Assembly (NCBI GenBank): GCA_031257015.1
Contig: JAIRPK010000062.1
Coordinates: 1 to 64,000, forward strand
DNA: 64,000 nt
Source of the DNA: Tannerellaceae bacterium
GTDB taxonomy: Bacteria; Bacteroidota; Bacteroidia; Bacteroidales; Tannerellaceae
Direction of reading: 5' to 3'
Below are positions 54,203-63,300 of this stretch, piece after piece. The notes under the pieces were generated by a model. The model did not search any database, was not told the DNA's origin, and saw only the letters and a list, made by a program, of their open reading frames with translations. How positions within the stretch are numbered: the stretch's first letter is position 1; every line of letters begins with the position of its first letter. The position numbers and the translations under genes are program-made.

Positions 54203-54511
54203 ATTTCTGAAAGTTGGAAATCGTTCATGATCTTGAACAAAACCATGTTTCGAGTTCGCCGGAAGGTTTTGTCCGATGACAACGTCAATTTCCGGATCCG
54301 CCGGGAGGTTTTGATCGAGATCAAAATCAATTTCCGAGTTCGTGGAATGGTTTTGTCCGATGACAACGTCAATTTCCGGGTCTGCCGGAAGGTTTTGATC
54401 GAGATCAAAATCAATTTCCGAGTTCGCGGAATGGTTTTGTCCGACGACAACGTCAATTTCCGGATCAGGCTGAAGGTTTTGATCGAGATCAAAGTCTATT
54501 TTGGAAGTTGA
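54203..54511. repeat. Array A7: about seven 42-bp units with 84-bp alternation
   Basis: AATTTCCG or a close variant recurs at 54287, 54329, 54371, 54413 and 54455, exactly 42 bases apart, with decayed copies on both sides. Half units alternate: one carries TTTTGATCGAGATCAAAA (8-bp perfect arms), the next GTTTTGTCCGATGACAAC. Between them lies a second dyad of the type TTCCGnnnnnnCGGAA. So three palindromes recur in an A-B-A-B order. The array lies between the ugd terminator and the FAH promoter. Confidence 0.93.
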
Positions 54512-54893
54512 ACGGAGCTTTTGTCATAAAATATGGGGAATTGCGGATGATAGATGTGTTGAAAGTTGGGCATCTTCGGGGAAAGGGAGGATGGTGGGGA
54601 GTTCGCGTTCTCTGTGTTATGTCTTATGGTTTGTACAGGATTATTAATGTCGGGGGCCTCCGGTTTTGGTGGGGATGGATTTTAATTGGTGTTTCGAGCC
54701 TTCGTGTCGGCAGATTTCAATTTCAATTCTTAATTTTCGGACATTGACTTCCTTGAGCTTATTTGCAATCTCACGCTCGCCGGCAAATACCTCATTTTAT
54801 TTCCTCAATATCTAAAATGCGATGCGGACGAGCAGAAACAGCAGTGTGGCAAAAGAGATTAAAGCAACGTATTGAGCGGGAGGGAGGAAAACA
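54512..54893. other. Spacer with no recognised gene
   Basis: About 380 bases. The plus-strand ORF at 54508-54747 has no family or signal features and partly continues array A7. Confidence 0.5.
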
Positions 54894-54933
54894 AATCGGA
54901 GATTGTCCTGTTGATGGTGGACAATCTCCGATT
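54894..54933 (-). terminator. Terminator of ugd
   Basis: A perfect 15-bp stem (AATCGGAGATTGTCC and its complement) with a 10-base loop. Confidence 0.9.
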
Positions 54934-54982
54934 TTTAATGTCTTTGGCTGATGCGCCTTTCGATGTGGGGTAGGGTAGTGGG

Positions 54983-56299
54983 CTATCGGCCTATGCGGTG
55001 GTATGTGAATCCGTGTTCTTCGAGTTCGTCTGTTTCGTATATGTTGCGTCCGTCAAGCAGGATGGGTGTGTTCATCAGCTTTTTGACCGCTGACCATGAC
55101 GGGAGACGAAATTCTTTCCATTCGGTTATGAGAATAAGGGCATCGGCATCAACTACGGTGTCGTAGATGTCTTTTGAATAATATATCTTGTCGGCGCTGA
55201 AGCGACGTGCTGCTTCTTCCATTGCTACGGGGTCGTATGCGCGTATTTTACATCCTGCGGCGAGCAGATTTTCAATCAGTACGAGGGAGGGAGCTTCGCG
55301 CATATCGTCAGTTTCGGGCTTGAAGGCCAAGCCCCATAAGGCTATACATTTTCCGGAGAGGTTGTTGTCGAATTGCTTTTGCAGTTTGCGGAAGAGGAGT
55401 GTCTTCTGATCCTCATTGATGTCTTCGACGGCTTGGAGCAGACGCATGGCGTAGCCGTTTTGTTTTGCTGTTTGGATGAGAGCCTTTACGTCCTTGGGAA
55501 AGCATGAGCCTCCGTAGCCGCAGCCGGGGTAGAGGAAGTGATTGCCGATGCGGACGTCGGCGCCGATGCCTTTGCGCACCATGTTGACGTCGGCTCCTAC
55601 TATTTCGCACAGGTTGGCGATGTCATTCATGAAGCTGATGCGTGTTGCGAGCATGGAGTTAGCTGCATATTTGGTCATTTCGGCGGATGGAACGTCCATG
55701 TAAATGACGCGGAAGTTGTTCAGGAGGAAGGGGCGATAAAGTTTACTCATGAGCTTTTCCGCACGCTCGGATTCGATGCCGACAACGACGCGATCAGGAC
55801 TCATGAAATCTTTTATGGCAGCGCCTTCTTTGAGAAATTCCGGGTTGGAGGCAATGTCGAATGGGATGGCGAGGCCTCGACGGTCGAGTTCTTCCTGGAT
55901 GGTTTGTTTTACTTTGCGTGCTGTGCCTACGGGGACTGTGCTTTTGGTTACGACGAGGAGGTAGTCGTTCATTGTGCGGCCAATTTGCCGGGCGACGTCG
56001 AGAACGTAGCGAAGGTCTGCGCTGCCGTCTTCGTCCGGGGGGGTACCGACGGCAGAGAAGATAACTTCGACGTCGTTGATGCACTCGGCGAGGTCGGTAA
56101 TGAACTTCAGTCGACCGGAGTTGTAATTACGGTTAACCATTTCTTCCAGGCCGGGTTCGTAGATAGGGATTATTCCGTTACGGAGGTTTTCAATTTTCTT
56201 TTTGTCTATGTCAACGCAATAGACTTCCGTGCCCATTTCGGCAAAGCATGTTCCGGTGACCAGGCCTACGTAGCCGGTTCCTACGATTGCGATTTTCAT
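54983..56299 (-). CDS. ugd: UDP-glucose 6-dehydrogenase
   Basis: Oxidises UDP-glucose to UDP-glucuronate for surface polysaccharides. The Rossmann motif [17 protein letters not shown] starts at residue 7, and the catalytic Cys is in [16 protein letters not shown] near 263; [18 protein letters not shown] near 320 is also typical. 438 residues from ATG 56299; the longer frame to 56371 overlaps the next gene and is not used. It lies 34 bases after a tail-anchored protein gene and ends the minus-strand gene cluster that starts with DUF47. Confidence 0.95.
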   Translation of the reverse strand: MKIAIVGTGYVGLVTGTCFAEMGTEVYCVDIDKKKIENLRNGIIPIYEPGLEEMVNRNYNSGRLKFITDLAECINDVEVIFSAVGTPPDEDGSADLRYVLDVARQIGRTMNDYLLVVTKSTVPVGTARKVKQTIQEELDRRGLAIPFDIASNPEFLKEGAAIKDFMSPDRVVVGIESERAEKLMSKLYRPFLLNNFRVIYMDVPSAEMTKYAANSMLATRISFMNDIANLCEIVGADVNMVRKGIGADVRIGNHFLYPGCGYGGSCFPKDVKALIQTAKQNGYAMRLLQAVEDINEDQKTLLFRKLQKQFDNNLSGKCIALWGLAFKPETDDMREAPSLVLIENLLAAGCKIRAYDPVAMEEAARRFSADKIYYSKDIYDTVVDADALILITEWKEFRLPSWSAVKKLMNTPILLDGRNIYETDELEEHGFTYHRIGR

Positions 56300-56333
56300 G
56301 TTCTTATGCTTGTTTTGTTTAGTGAATATGTGT

Positions 56334-57221
56334 TCAGTAAAGGATGTACAGGGTGTAGAAATAAGCGGCAACTGCTCCTATGGCTGCTCCGCAGATGCCG
56401 AACAGAATTGCGCGGCTGCGTTCGCGGTTTCTTCTTTTTTTGTCTTTTGTAGTATATTCTTCCAAGCGGTGTTGACATTCGGCGACTTTTTCTCTGTATC
56501 CTAGCAGAGCGGGAAGTTCGGCTTCGAGTTCTTCGTAGGCGCCTTCTGTTCGTGCGTGAATTTTTACGAGTATGCTTTGGGCGCTGTTGACGGCTGCACG
56601 GATTTCAGTGCTGTATTCCGGTATGATGGTGCTTAGACATTCGTTGTCGTATGGCTTTAGGGTGTCATTGATATAGCGGATGCTTTCTTCGGCGGCGGCT
56701 ACTTTTTTCTTGAACTCTTCGAGTCTTACGATGGCTGTTTCTATTCTTGTTTTGTAGGCAAGTAAAGCTTTGACTACGGAGAAATAGCTTTCAAAATCTT
56801 TTTCAGCGTCTTCTTTGTTTGTGCGAACGTTTTCGAGTTTGCTTTGCAGATTGGTGATGGCGGGCTTGATCTCGCGGTAGTACTCAGGGAAGATGGCGGT
56901 GAGGCCGTCTTTTTCGTATGGCTCGACAAGCTTGCTGATGGTGATGATTGTTTGGTTGGCGAGTATCTCGAATGAGTCGTATCCGGCTTTTTCAAGATGC
57001 GCTTTGCTTCTTTTAATTTCAGCGATGCTTTCTTTTCCCTCTAATTGCGATGCTTTAAAAATCCGGTCTAGTGCGTTGCGCATTTCGTTTATTGGCGCAA
57101 GCGGAATTTCGCCATTGGGGTTAAGACGCTCCGCGTAAATGATACATCTTTTCGCTTTATCGTATATAGGGAAAAGATTTTCTCTTAATTCTTTTTCAAA
57201 GTCTGACATCATAATATTCAT
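56334..57221 (-). CDS. Helical protein with C-terminal membrane anchor and internal duplication
   Basis: About 295 residues, mostly helical and charged, ending in a single hydrophobic segment ([19 protein letters not shown]) after a basic stretch ([10 protein letters not shown]), so it is probably tail-anchored in the inner membrane with its bulk in the cytoplasm. Residues about 96-160 ([20 protein letters not shown] and on) and about 193-260 ([20 protein letters not shown] and on) are clearly related, so it contains two copies of a roughly 65-100-residue unit. I know no family. Start could be 57221, 57212 or 57209. Confidence 0.75.
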   Translation of the reverse strand: MNIMMSDFEKELRENLFPIYDKAKRCIIYAERLNPNGEIPLAPINEMRNALDRIFKASQLEGKESIAEIKRSKAHLEKAGYDSFEILANQTIITISKLVEPYEKDGLTAIFPEYYREIKPAITNLQSKLENVRTNKEDAEKDFESYFSVVKALLAYKTRIETAIVRLEEFKKKVAAAEESIRYINDTLKPYDNECLSTIIPEYSTEIRAAVNSAQSILVKIHARTEGAYEELEAELPALLGYREKVAECQHRLEEYTTKDKKRRNRERSRAILFGICGAAIGAVAAYFYTLYILY

Positions 57222-57254
57222 CTTAATAACAGTTTTTTTTTCTTATTGTTTATT

Positions 57255-57485
57255 TCACGGGAATTTTACTTGAGCAGCTTGCTTGGCGAGTTTTTCTGCG
57301 TCGGCAAGTGTCATAATATTTCCATAATAAAGAGAGACGTTCCCGTCAACGATGGCGAGATTATAATTTTCATGTTCTTGATTGAGGTCTATGTATCCCC
57401 ATTCGTTTGCTTTTTTTCCTGTATATTTCATAAGATCATTGTCCATTTCTTCCCAAAAACGGGGCGTTGCATGTTGCTCTTTCAT
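57255..57485 (-). CDS. Small hypothetical protein (76 aa)
   Basis: A soluble 76-residue protein with no signal or membrane segment. Features are RFWEEMDNDLMKYTGKKANEW and YNLAIVDGNVSLYYGNIMTL, suggesting a helix followed by short strands. It lies 33 bases upstream of the tail-anchored gene on the same strand and 55 bases after the pit gene. I do not recognise a family. Its position in a tight cluster and good protein-like composition support it being real. Confidence 0.6.
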   Translation of the reverse strand: MKEQHATPRFWEEMDNDLMKYTGKKANEWGYIDLNQEHENYNLAIVDGNVSLYYGNIMTLADAEKLAKQAAQVKFP

Positions 57486-57540
57486 TGTCTGTTTGTTTTA
57501 TTGTTAGTTGTTTGTTTAGAGCTAGTCCTAATAATATTAT

Positions 57541-58608
57541 TTATCGTACAAATAATTTGATAATGTAAAAGAATATCATTGCCATTAAGGCGCTGACTGG
57601 AATTGTGAGTATCCATGCTGTCACCAAGTCTTTTGTTACTCCCCAACGGACGGCTGAAAGGCGTTTGATAGCGCCTACGCCCATTATGGCTCCTGTTATT
57701 GTATGAGTTGTGCTTACCGGTATTTTCACTATTTCGGTGAAGAAGAGAGTAATGGCGCCGGCTGTTTCTGCGGCGACTCCTTCCAGAGGGGTGACTTTGG
57801 TTATGCGTGTCCCCATCGTCTTGATGATGCGCCAGCCGCCGGACATTGTTCCTAAAGCAATCATGGTGAAACATGCGATTGGCACCCAGGCCAGGTTGTT
57901 ATTCTCAGCCATTTCCTTGGCGCTGTGCATGTGCATCCAGTTGGGGATGGAGGAGGCTATGTCCGGGTCGTTGGTGGCGGCAATGAGAGCGGCTCCGATT
58001 ATTCCCATGACCTTTTGTGAATCGTTTAGGCCGTGCCCGATGCTAAACAGACCGGAAGATACCAGCTGAAGCTTCTTAAACCAGTAGGTCGCTTTGTGAG
58101 GATTGGTTTTGCGGCATATCCAGAAGATGCTCAGTGTGAACATTGAGGATATGAACATGCCGATAAGTGGGGCGAGGATGATAAACGAGGCTATCATTAT
58201 GACGCCTTTCGGGCCTTCCCAATGTATGATGTTTGTTTGGAACGTGCTTGCTATGGCTGCACCTGCAAAACCACCAATAAGTGTATGGGAGGATGAGGAA
58301 GGGATGCCGAACCACCAAGTCAGAAGATTCCATGTTATGGCTGCTAATATTCCGGAGAGGATGACATGAAGCGTGATGTATTCTTCAAATACAACTTTCG
58401 CGACCGTATTTGCTATCCCAAATTCGCCGATGATGAACTTGGCTATGAAAAAGGCGGCGAAGTTGAAAAAGGCCGCCCAGATGACTGCCTGAAACGGCGT
58501 AAGTACTTTCGTCGATACAATCGTAGCAACAGAGTTGGCGGCGTCATGGAAGCCGTTAATGTAATCGAATATGAGGGCGAGGGCGATGACGGTGACAAGA
58601 AGTACCAT
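57541..58608 (-). CDS. Pit-family inorganic phosphate transporter
   Basis: A 355-residue inner-membrane carrier with about ten hydrophobic segments. The two inverted family signatures are DYINGFHDAANSVATIVSTK near residue 12 and EIVKIPVSTTHTITGAIMGVG near 290. Pit carriers import metal-phosphate complexes with protons (or sodium). The DUF47 partner gene ends 3 bases upstream, a common arrangement in which the PhoU-like protein controls the carrier. Confidence 0.94.
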   Translation of the reverse strand: MVLLVTVIALALIFDYINGFHDAANSVATIVSTKVLTPFQAVIWAAFFNFAAFFIAKFIIGEFGIANTVAKVVFEEYITLHVILSGILAAITWNLLTWWFGIPSSSSHTLIGGFAGAAIASTFQTNIIHWEGPKGVIMIASFIILAPLIGMFISSMFTLSIFWICRKTNPHKATYWFKKLQLVSSGLFSIGHGLNDSQKVMGIIGAALIAATNDPDIASSIPNWMHMHSAKEMAENNNLAWVPIACFTMIALGTMSGGWRIIKTMGTRITKVTPLEGVAAETAGAITLFFTEIVKIPVSTTHTITGAIMGVGAIKRLSAVRWGVTKDLVTAWILTIPVSALMAMIFFYIIKLFVR

Positions 58609-58611
58609 TCC

Positions 58612-59256
58612 TTAGGCGAATTTGATGATGACGATCTTTAGCGTCTTACCGACCATTTGGGCAGCGTCGGCGGCCTTTTCCAATTCGTGGAGAATGTCTT
58701 TAAGCTTGATGATTTCAACGGCGTCCTTCTCGTTCTCGAACAGGTTGATGAGGAAGTGTTCATAAACGTCGTCGGCTTTCTTTTCGACGATTTCCAACTG
58801 GGTGCACAAATCTTTTATCGTTTCCGGACGTTTTTTGAATGTGGACAGTTCGTCTATCGCCATCAGCAGGTAGTCGGCGGATTCCTTAACCAGCTCTGCA
58901 AGGGTGACGGCGCTGTCAGGCATACGCTTGGGGTTGTAGAGCATGATGCGCTTGGCGCAGCTGTTAATCAAATCAACTATGTCGTCTATTGTCGAGGACA
59001 GATTGTTGATGTCTTCGCGATCGAAGGGAGTGATGAATGTATTGTTCAATTCCTCGAAGATGCGTGTTTGAACTTCGTCAGCTTCATGCTCCAAGTCTTT
59101 GATCTTTTTGTAATATACGACTGCATCGTCATGAGTGGATACTTTTACACATTCGATAATGAGACTTGCGGCGGATACGGTGATCTCGCCCATTTGGCGG
59201 AGAAGGGTGAAGAACTTGTCTTCTTTAGGCTTTAACTTGGCGACTAAATGTTTCAT
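58612..59256 (-). CDS. DUF47/PhoU-like partner of Pit transporter
   Basis: A 214-residue all-helical protein of the DUF47 family, related to PhoU. Typical regions are KIKDLEHEADEVQTRIFEELNNTFITPFDREDI near 50 and YNPKRMPDSAVTLAELV near 105; ED-rich helices could bind metal clusters as in PhoU. It is the first gene of the unit with pit. It is thought to modulate phosphate uptake through Pit, which is family knowledge rather than something shown here. Confidence 0.93.
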   Translation of the reverse strand: MKHLVAKLKPKEDKFFTLLRQMGEITVSAASLIIECVKVSTHDDAVVYYKKIKDLEHEADEVQTRIFEELNNTFITPFDREDINNLSSTIDDIVDLINSCAKRIMLYNPKRMPDSAVTLAELVKESADYLLMAIDELSTFKKRPETIKDLCTQLEIVEKKADDVYEHFLINLFENEKDAVEIIKLKDILHELEKAADAAQMVGKTLKIVIIKFA

Positions 59257-59306
59257 TGAACTGTTTGATCTCTTTGTAAATAATTATTTAAGAAAATCTT
59301 TCGATG

Positions 59307-59336
59307 CAAAAGTAGACATTATCTTTTAACCTGCAA
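59307..59336 (-). promoter_or_regulatory. Promoter of the DUF47-pit unit
   Basis: Minus strand TTG (59334-59336), exactly 19 bases, TACTTTTG (59307-59314); ATG is 50 bases further. No Pho box was recognised. Confidence 0.75.
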
Positions 59337-59773
59337 GCATATACGTTGTTTTGTGTGTCTTTTACGGTGTTTGTTGCGGGCTTATTGTAAAAATTTTTAT
59401 CATGCTTTTCCGGCAAACTGTATAATTAATATTAATGTGTGTGTTTTTTTTCATTGCCTGCCTCTGGAGATATAATTTTTGAAGCTTCCATGGTGTGTTT
59501 TTGCTTGTGTTGCGCTCTTTAATTTGTCGGGCGTGTTCAGTTTGAGCGAAGGAGGGGATTTTGTATATCTCCGGATATTTTATGAAAGGGATTTGTTTAC
59601 ATATATATCACTGCTGCCTGCTGAATACAAAACATTCTATAATATATTCAAAAACTGTTTGATTGTCGTTAGCATAATATTGAATTTTAAAAGTGCGCTT
59701 TTGGAGTTTCTGAAGAAGAGAGGGGCTTGCAGGGCGCTACTCGAGATTGCCGGTGAATGTTTGGACATGTGGT
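59337..59773. other. Spacer with no convincing gene
   Basis: About 440 bases between the pit promoter and array A8. A TTG-initiated frame (59479-59775) has a signal-like first 20 residues but poor composition after that. Confidence 0.4.
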
Positions 59774-59920
59774 GAACATCTTTAAAGACGTAACTTACAT
59801 GTCAAAAGATGTGGGGAACGTCTTTAAAGGCGTAACGAACATGTCAAAAGGCGTGACGAATATGTTTAAAGATGTGACGAACGTCTCCAGACACGTAATG
59901 AAGCTGTCCGGACATGTGAA
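59774..59920. repeat. Array A8: seven units of exactly 21 bp
   Basis: Units start at 59774 and every 21 bases to 59900; most begin GAAC[AG]T and hold a core such as GTCTTTAAAGGC, CTTTAAAG or TGTCCGGACA, all dyads. Later units are more diverged. The array lies between two divergent promoters (pit to the left, small membrane peptide to the right), so it is outside both predicted transcripts. Confidence 0.9.
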
Positions 59921-59970
59921 GAGGATAATTGAAGCGGCTTTGAACTGTAAATGTTGAGATGGTGATGCTT

Positions 59971-60001
59971 TTTGACGGTCTGGGATTTTTGTTTAGTTTT
60001 G
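59971..60001 (+). promoter_or_regulatory. Consensus promoter for the small membrane peptide
   Basis: TTTG (59971-59974), 19-base spacer, TAGTTTTG (59994-60001). Both elements and spacing match the Bacteroidetes consensus. Confidence 0.7.
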
Positions 60002-60040
60002 TGCGGATTTGGAAAACTATTTACCTAAAGCAATAAGGAT

Positions 60041-60139
60041 ATGAACTTTTTATTTGACTCAAGAATTTGGAACGTTTTTGTTCCGTTACCTGTTTTTATG
60101 GTTTTATTTTATCTGGGGGAGAAGATGCTCCGCGGATAG
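60041..60139 (+). CDS. Possible 32-residue membrane peptide
   Basis: ATG at 60041 is preceded by AAGGA one base before the codon and by a full consensus promoter about 40 bases upstream. The peptide MNFLFDSRIWNVFVPLPVFM continues V-L-F-Y-L and ends G-E-K-M-L-R-G: a single hydrophobic segment with charged ends, like a small membrane protein. The Shine-Dalgarno spacing is short. It precedes the second giant secreted protein by 187 bases. No homologue is known to me; it may be a leader peptide or a real small protein. Confidence 0.4.
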   Translation: MNFLFDSRIWNVFVPLPVFMVLFYLGEKMLRG

Positions 60140-60326
60140 TTCTCTTGCTTGCATATATATAATGTGCAGGTGCAGGAGGTGTCCCTTTTGTCGGAGCATG
60201 TGATTTTTTCTACCGCAAAGGTTTCTACCGGAGCAGGCCGAAGGTTTTCTGCGGATGTGGAATGTTTGTCGGCTTTCTGAATATTTGAAAGAATTATTAA
60301 TGGTTTATTTAGATAAGTAAGTACTA

Positions 60327-63300
60327 ATGAACAAGGTGAAAAAGAATTTATTTGTTGCGGCAGTTTGTTTGGCCGGTGTGCTGCCTGCCGCTTTGTTGCC
60401 AGCCAGGACTGGAGCGAATACGGAAAAAGAGAATTTTATGGCGGAAAATATTTCTGCAAGTGTAACTTCTGCCGGAGAGGTCAGTGCGGCTGATTCGCTT
60501 CCGGCGGGAAAACAAATTGTGATTCAGCCGGAAGATTCGGTGTTGCTGAAGGCTGCGCTTGAAATGCGAGCGGCGGCGGCAAGCAGGCCGGTAATGAAGT
60601 CAAGGCATAATCCTCCACCGGCGACGAGCATACGGGTAGGAAGAGCTTACATGTCGCTGACGCCGGAAGAGTTGGTCAAGACTGTCTTCCTTAATATAGA
60701 CGAGGCAACGACATGTTTTAGTGATGGACTTGTGAGTAATGTTAAACTGAGATCTCTGGGCTGGAAGGCAGCGACTAATTCATGGGACGGAGCAGAGAGA
60801 GGGTTGGCGTATTTTGACAATGGGGCAGTGGCGTTTAAAACTTCCATTGATACTGTTGCCGGAGGGGCGGTTATGGACCAGGGAATATTGTTGGGGACAG
60901 GTAATGTGTTAGATGCGGAGGGTCCTAATGAAGCCAATGCTGCGATGTCTAATCCTTATCTTCTCGCGTCAACCTATGATACGGACTTCTCCCAAGATGT
61001 TGATCTTAGATCATTGTTAAGCTCAGATCAAGGTTATATAAAAAATGGCAGCATTCTTGAGTTTGATTTTATTCCGTACCAGGATCAGATGAGTTTCCAA
61101 TATTCGTTTGCATCGGAGGAGTATTCTGAGTATTCAAATAGTCAGTATAATGATATATTCGGCTTTTTTGTTTGGGAGGTTAATCCTGTTACAGGCGCAC
61201 AGGTTGGAGAAAAAACGAATATTGCTCGTTTGCCTTATACGCGAACCGGTGATTATACTGTGAAAATAAATAATGTGAATTGGGGGTACCGATATTATAA
61301 TTACGCGAATACGTGGACAGTAAATCCGCCTTATATAGAAGGAACCATTGCACAATATACCAACTGGAATAATAATGGATTCCCAAGTTCTTCTTATCCA
61401 ACTGTTGCTTTCAATCCTCAATATTTTACGCCTATTTATCAAGAGGATGCCTTGACGCCTTCGGCATCCAGGGTGACTCCTATGGAATTTGACGGGCGGA
61501 CGCTTATTCTTACCGCCAAGCATGATGTTCAGCCGGGGCATAAGTATCATCTTAAGCTTGCTGTTGCAAATCTGTCTGACCAACAGTTCGGATCAGGGGT
61601 GTTTCTTAAAGCGGGCAGCTTTGACATCGGAAAGGATATTACGAATTATGGAAACGGGATTAAGGATATGAATCATGTTTTTGAGGGTTGTACAAACAAC
61701 AGACTGGATATTACGGTTAATCCAAGCACTTCGGCGAGAATGTATAATATCGAGTGGACTGGAGCCGGACTTGGAAGCATTGCGCCGGCGGCAGGAGGAG
61801 CATTGCCAACATCAATAATTGTACCGGCTAACGAGATTACGTATTCGATTCCTTATCGGGTGCTTAACAATGCGCCGGAGTATGGGGATATAACGTTGAA
61901 TGTTTATATTCCGGGCTGTCCGGCTTCTCCAACGCATCTTACCATCACGTCTCACAAGAAGTTTACCGCGCAGATCCAGACGACTCCCGACTGTAATACC
62001 GGTGACAGGGGAACAGCGACGGTTGCGGTCACTAATGGTTTTCATCCGCAAATGGAATTGGATAACAGCGGTTCCTGGCGTTCCATTACTCAGCCTTTCA
62101 CAGGGTTGGTTGCAGGGAGTTCGCATACTATTCGCGTGAGGGATTCGATTAGCTGTGTTTATGGCGAGCCTTTTGCCTTCACTATCACGAACTGCTATGA
62201 TGTCAGGCCGGAGAATGTAACAGTGCAGGAATATCAGGACATAGTTATTGACGTGCTGGCTAATGATATTTTGCCGGCGAGCGCCACTTCCTCTTCCTCA
62301 TTCAATCTTCTAAACCAGGTTACTCAGCAACCGACGGCAGGGAAACTGTCGGTCGTCGGCTCAGGAGCGAACAGCAAGCTGGTATATCATAACTATGGGG
62401 CGGCTTCGCTGACAAACGGTATTGACATGTTCAAATATAATTTTACGGTGACGGCGCAGGGGGTGACGCAAACATTGACGGCTACCGTATATATATATGT
62501 GTTGAAGGATAATAATGGCGCGACGGCTTGTATGAGTAATAATTATACGATTAGCCTGGACAATACGAAGCCTTCGGGTGTTCAGTTCAACTGGTCAAGC
62601 GCAAGCGGTGCGCCTCAGGAACAGAACACGCCTACAAAGATGGTTTATGTGACGGACACGATCAGCTTCCTTGTTGAACCGGTTGTGCCTAATACCTCTT
62701 TATATAATAATATGCCTTTTCAAAAAGGCCGCTTTACGGTTTGGCTGGGAAACAAACCAGGAATGGGCGAGATGATTTGGACAGGGACTTTTAATAATGA
62801 TTGGAATAACCCGCGCAACTGGGTGCAGAAAAGCGGCTCCGGCACTGTGCCTGTTCAATGGCAGCCGTCGAAGTGCGTCAATGTGACTATTCAGGCTTCG
62901 GTTGATTATTTCCCTGAACTGACTGGGCCTGCTTATTGCGCTGATATTACGATGAAGGACAGGGCAATGTTGAAAAACCCACATGTCCTGGATTATAACA
63001 ATGCCTCGGTGGAGATTAAGCTGAAGCCGGAAACGGAGATGGACAGGTTTGTTATGTGGTCGGCTCCACTGAGTGAAATGTATTCCGGCGACTATCACTA
63101 TAATGCCGGAACGAGTTCAGCGCCTGTCTTCGGCGATGTTTTCATCAATCTCTTTCAGCAGGCTAACCCTGATTATGCAGGAAGCATAGCTCAAGGGAAT
63201 TATTTCACCGCTACGGAAGCAACAACTTCGACGACTCTCCCGCTGGGCAGAGCGTTCAACTTGAAAGTAACCGCTACGGATGTGACAAAAACTGCAGCTT

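Noticed and set aside
54191..54511. ORF with 14-residue repeats
   Set aside because: Reading frame through array A7 only; no promoter or signal features, and the repeat is explained at DNA level.
59479..59775. TTG-started frame with a signal-like N-terminus
   Set aside because: No promoter or ribosome site; after the first 20 residues the composition is not protein-like and it ends in array A8.
8499..59920. CRISPR arrays
   Set aside because: Units are tandem with no unique spacers, differ between loci, and no cas gene is present.
59757..59957. ORF with heptads such as NVFKGVT
   Set aside because: A product of array A8. The 22-bp arrays show the same phenomenon without an open frame, so coding is not the cause.
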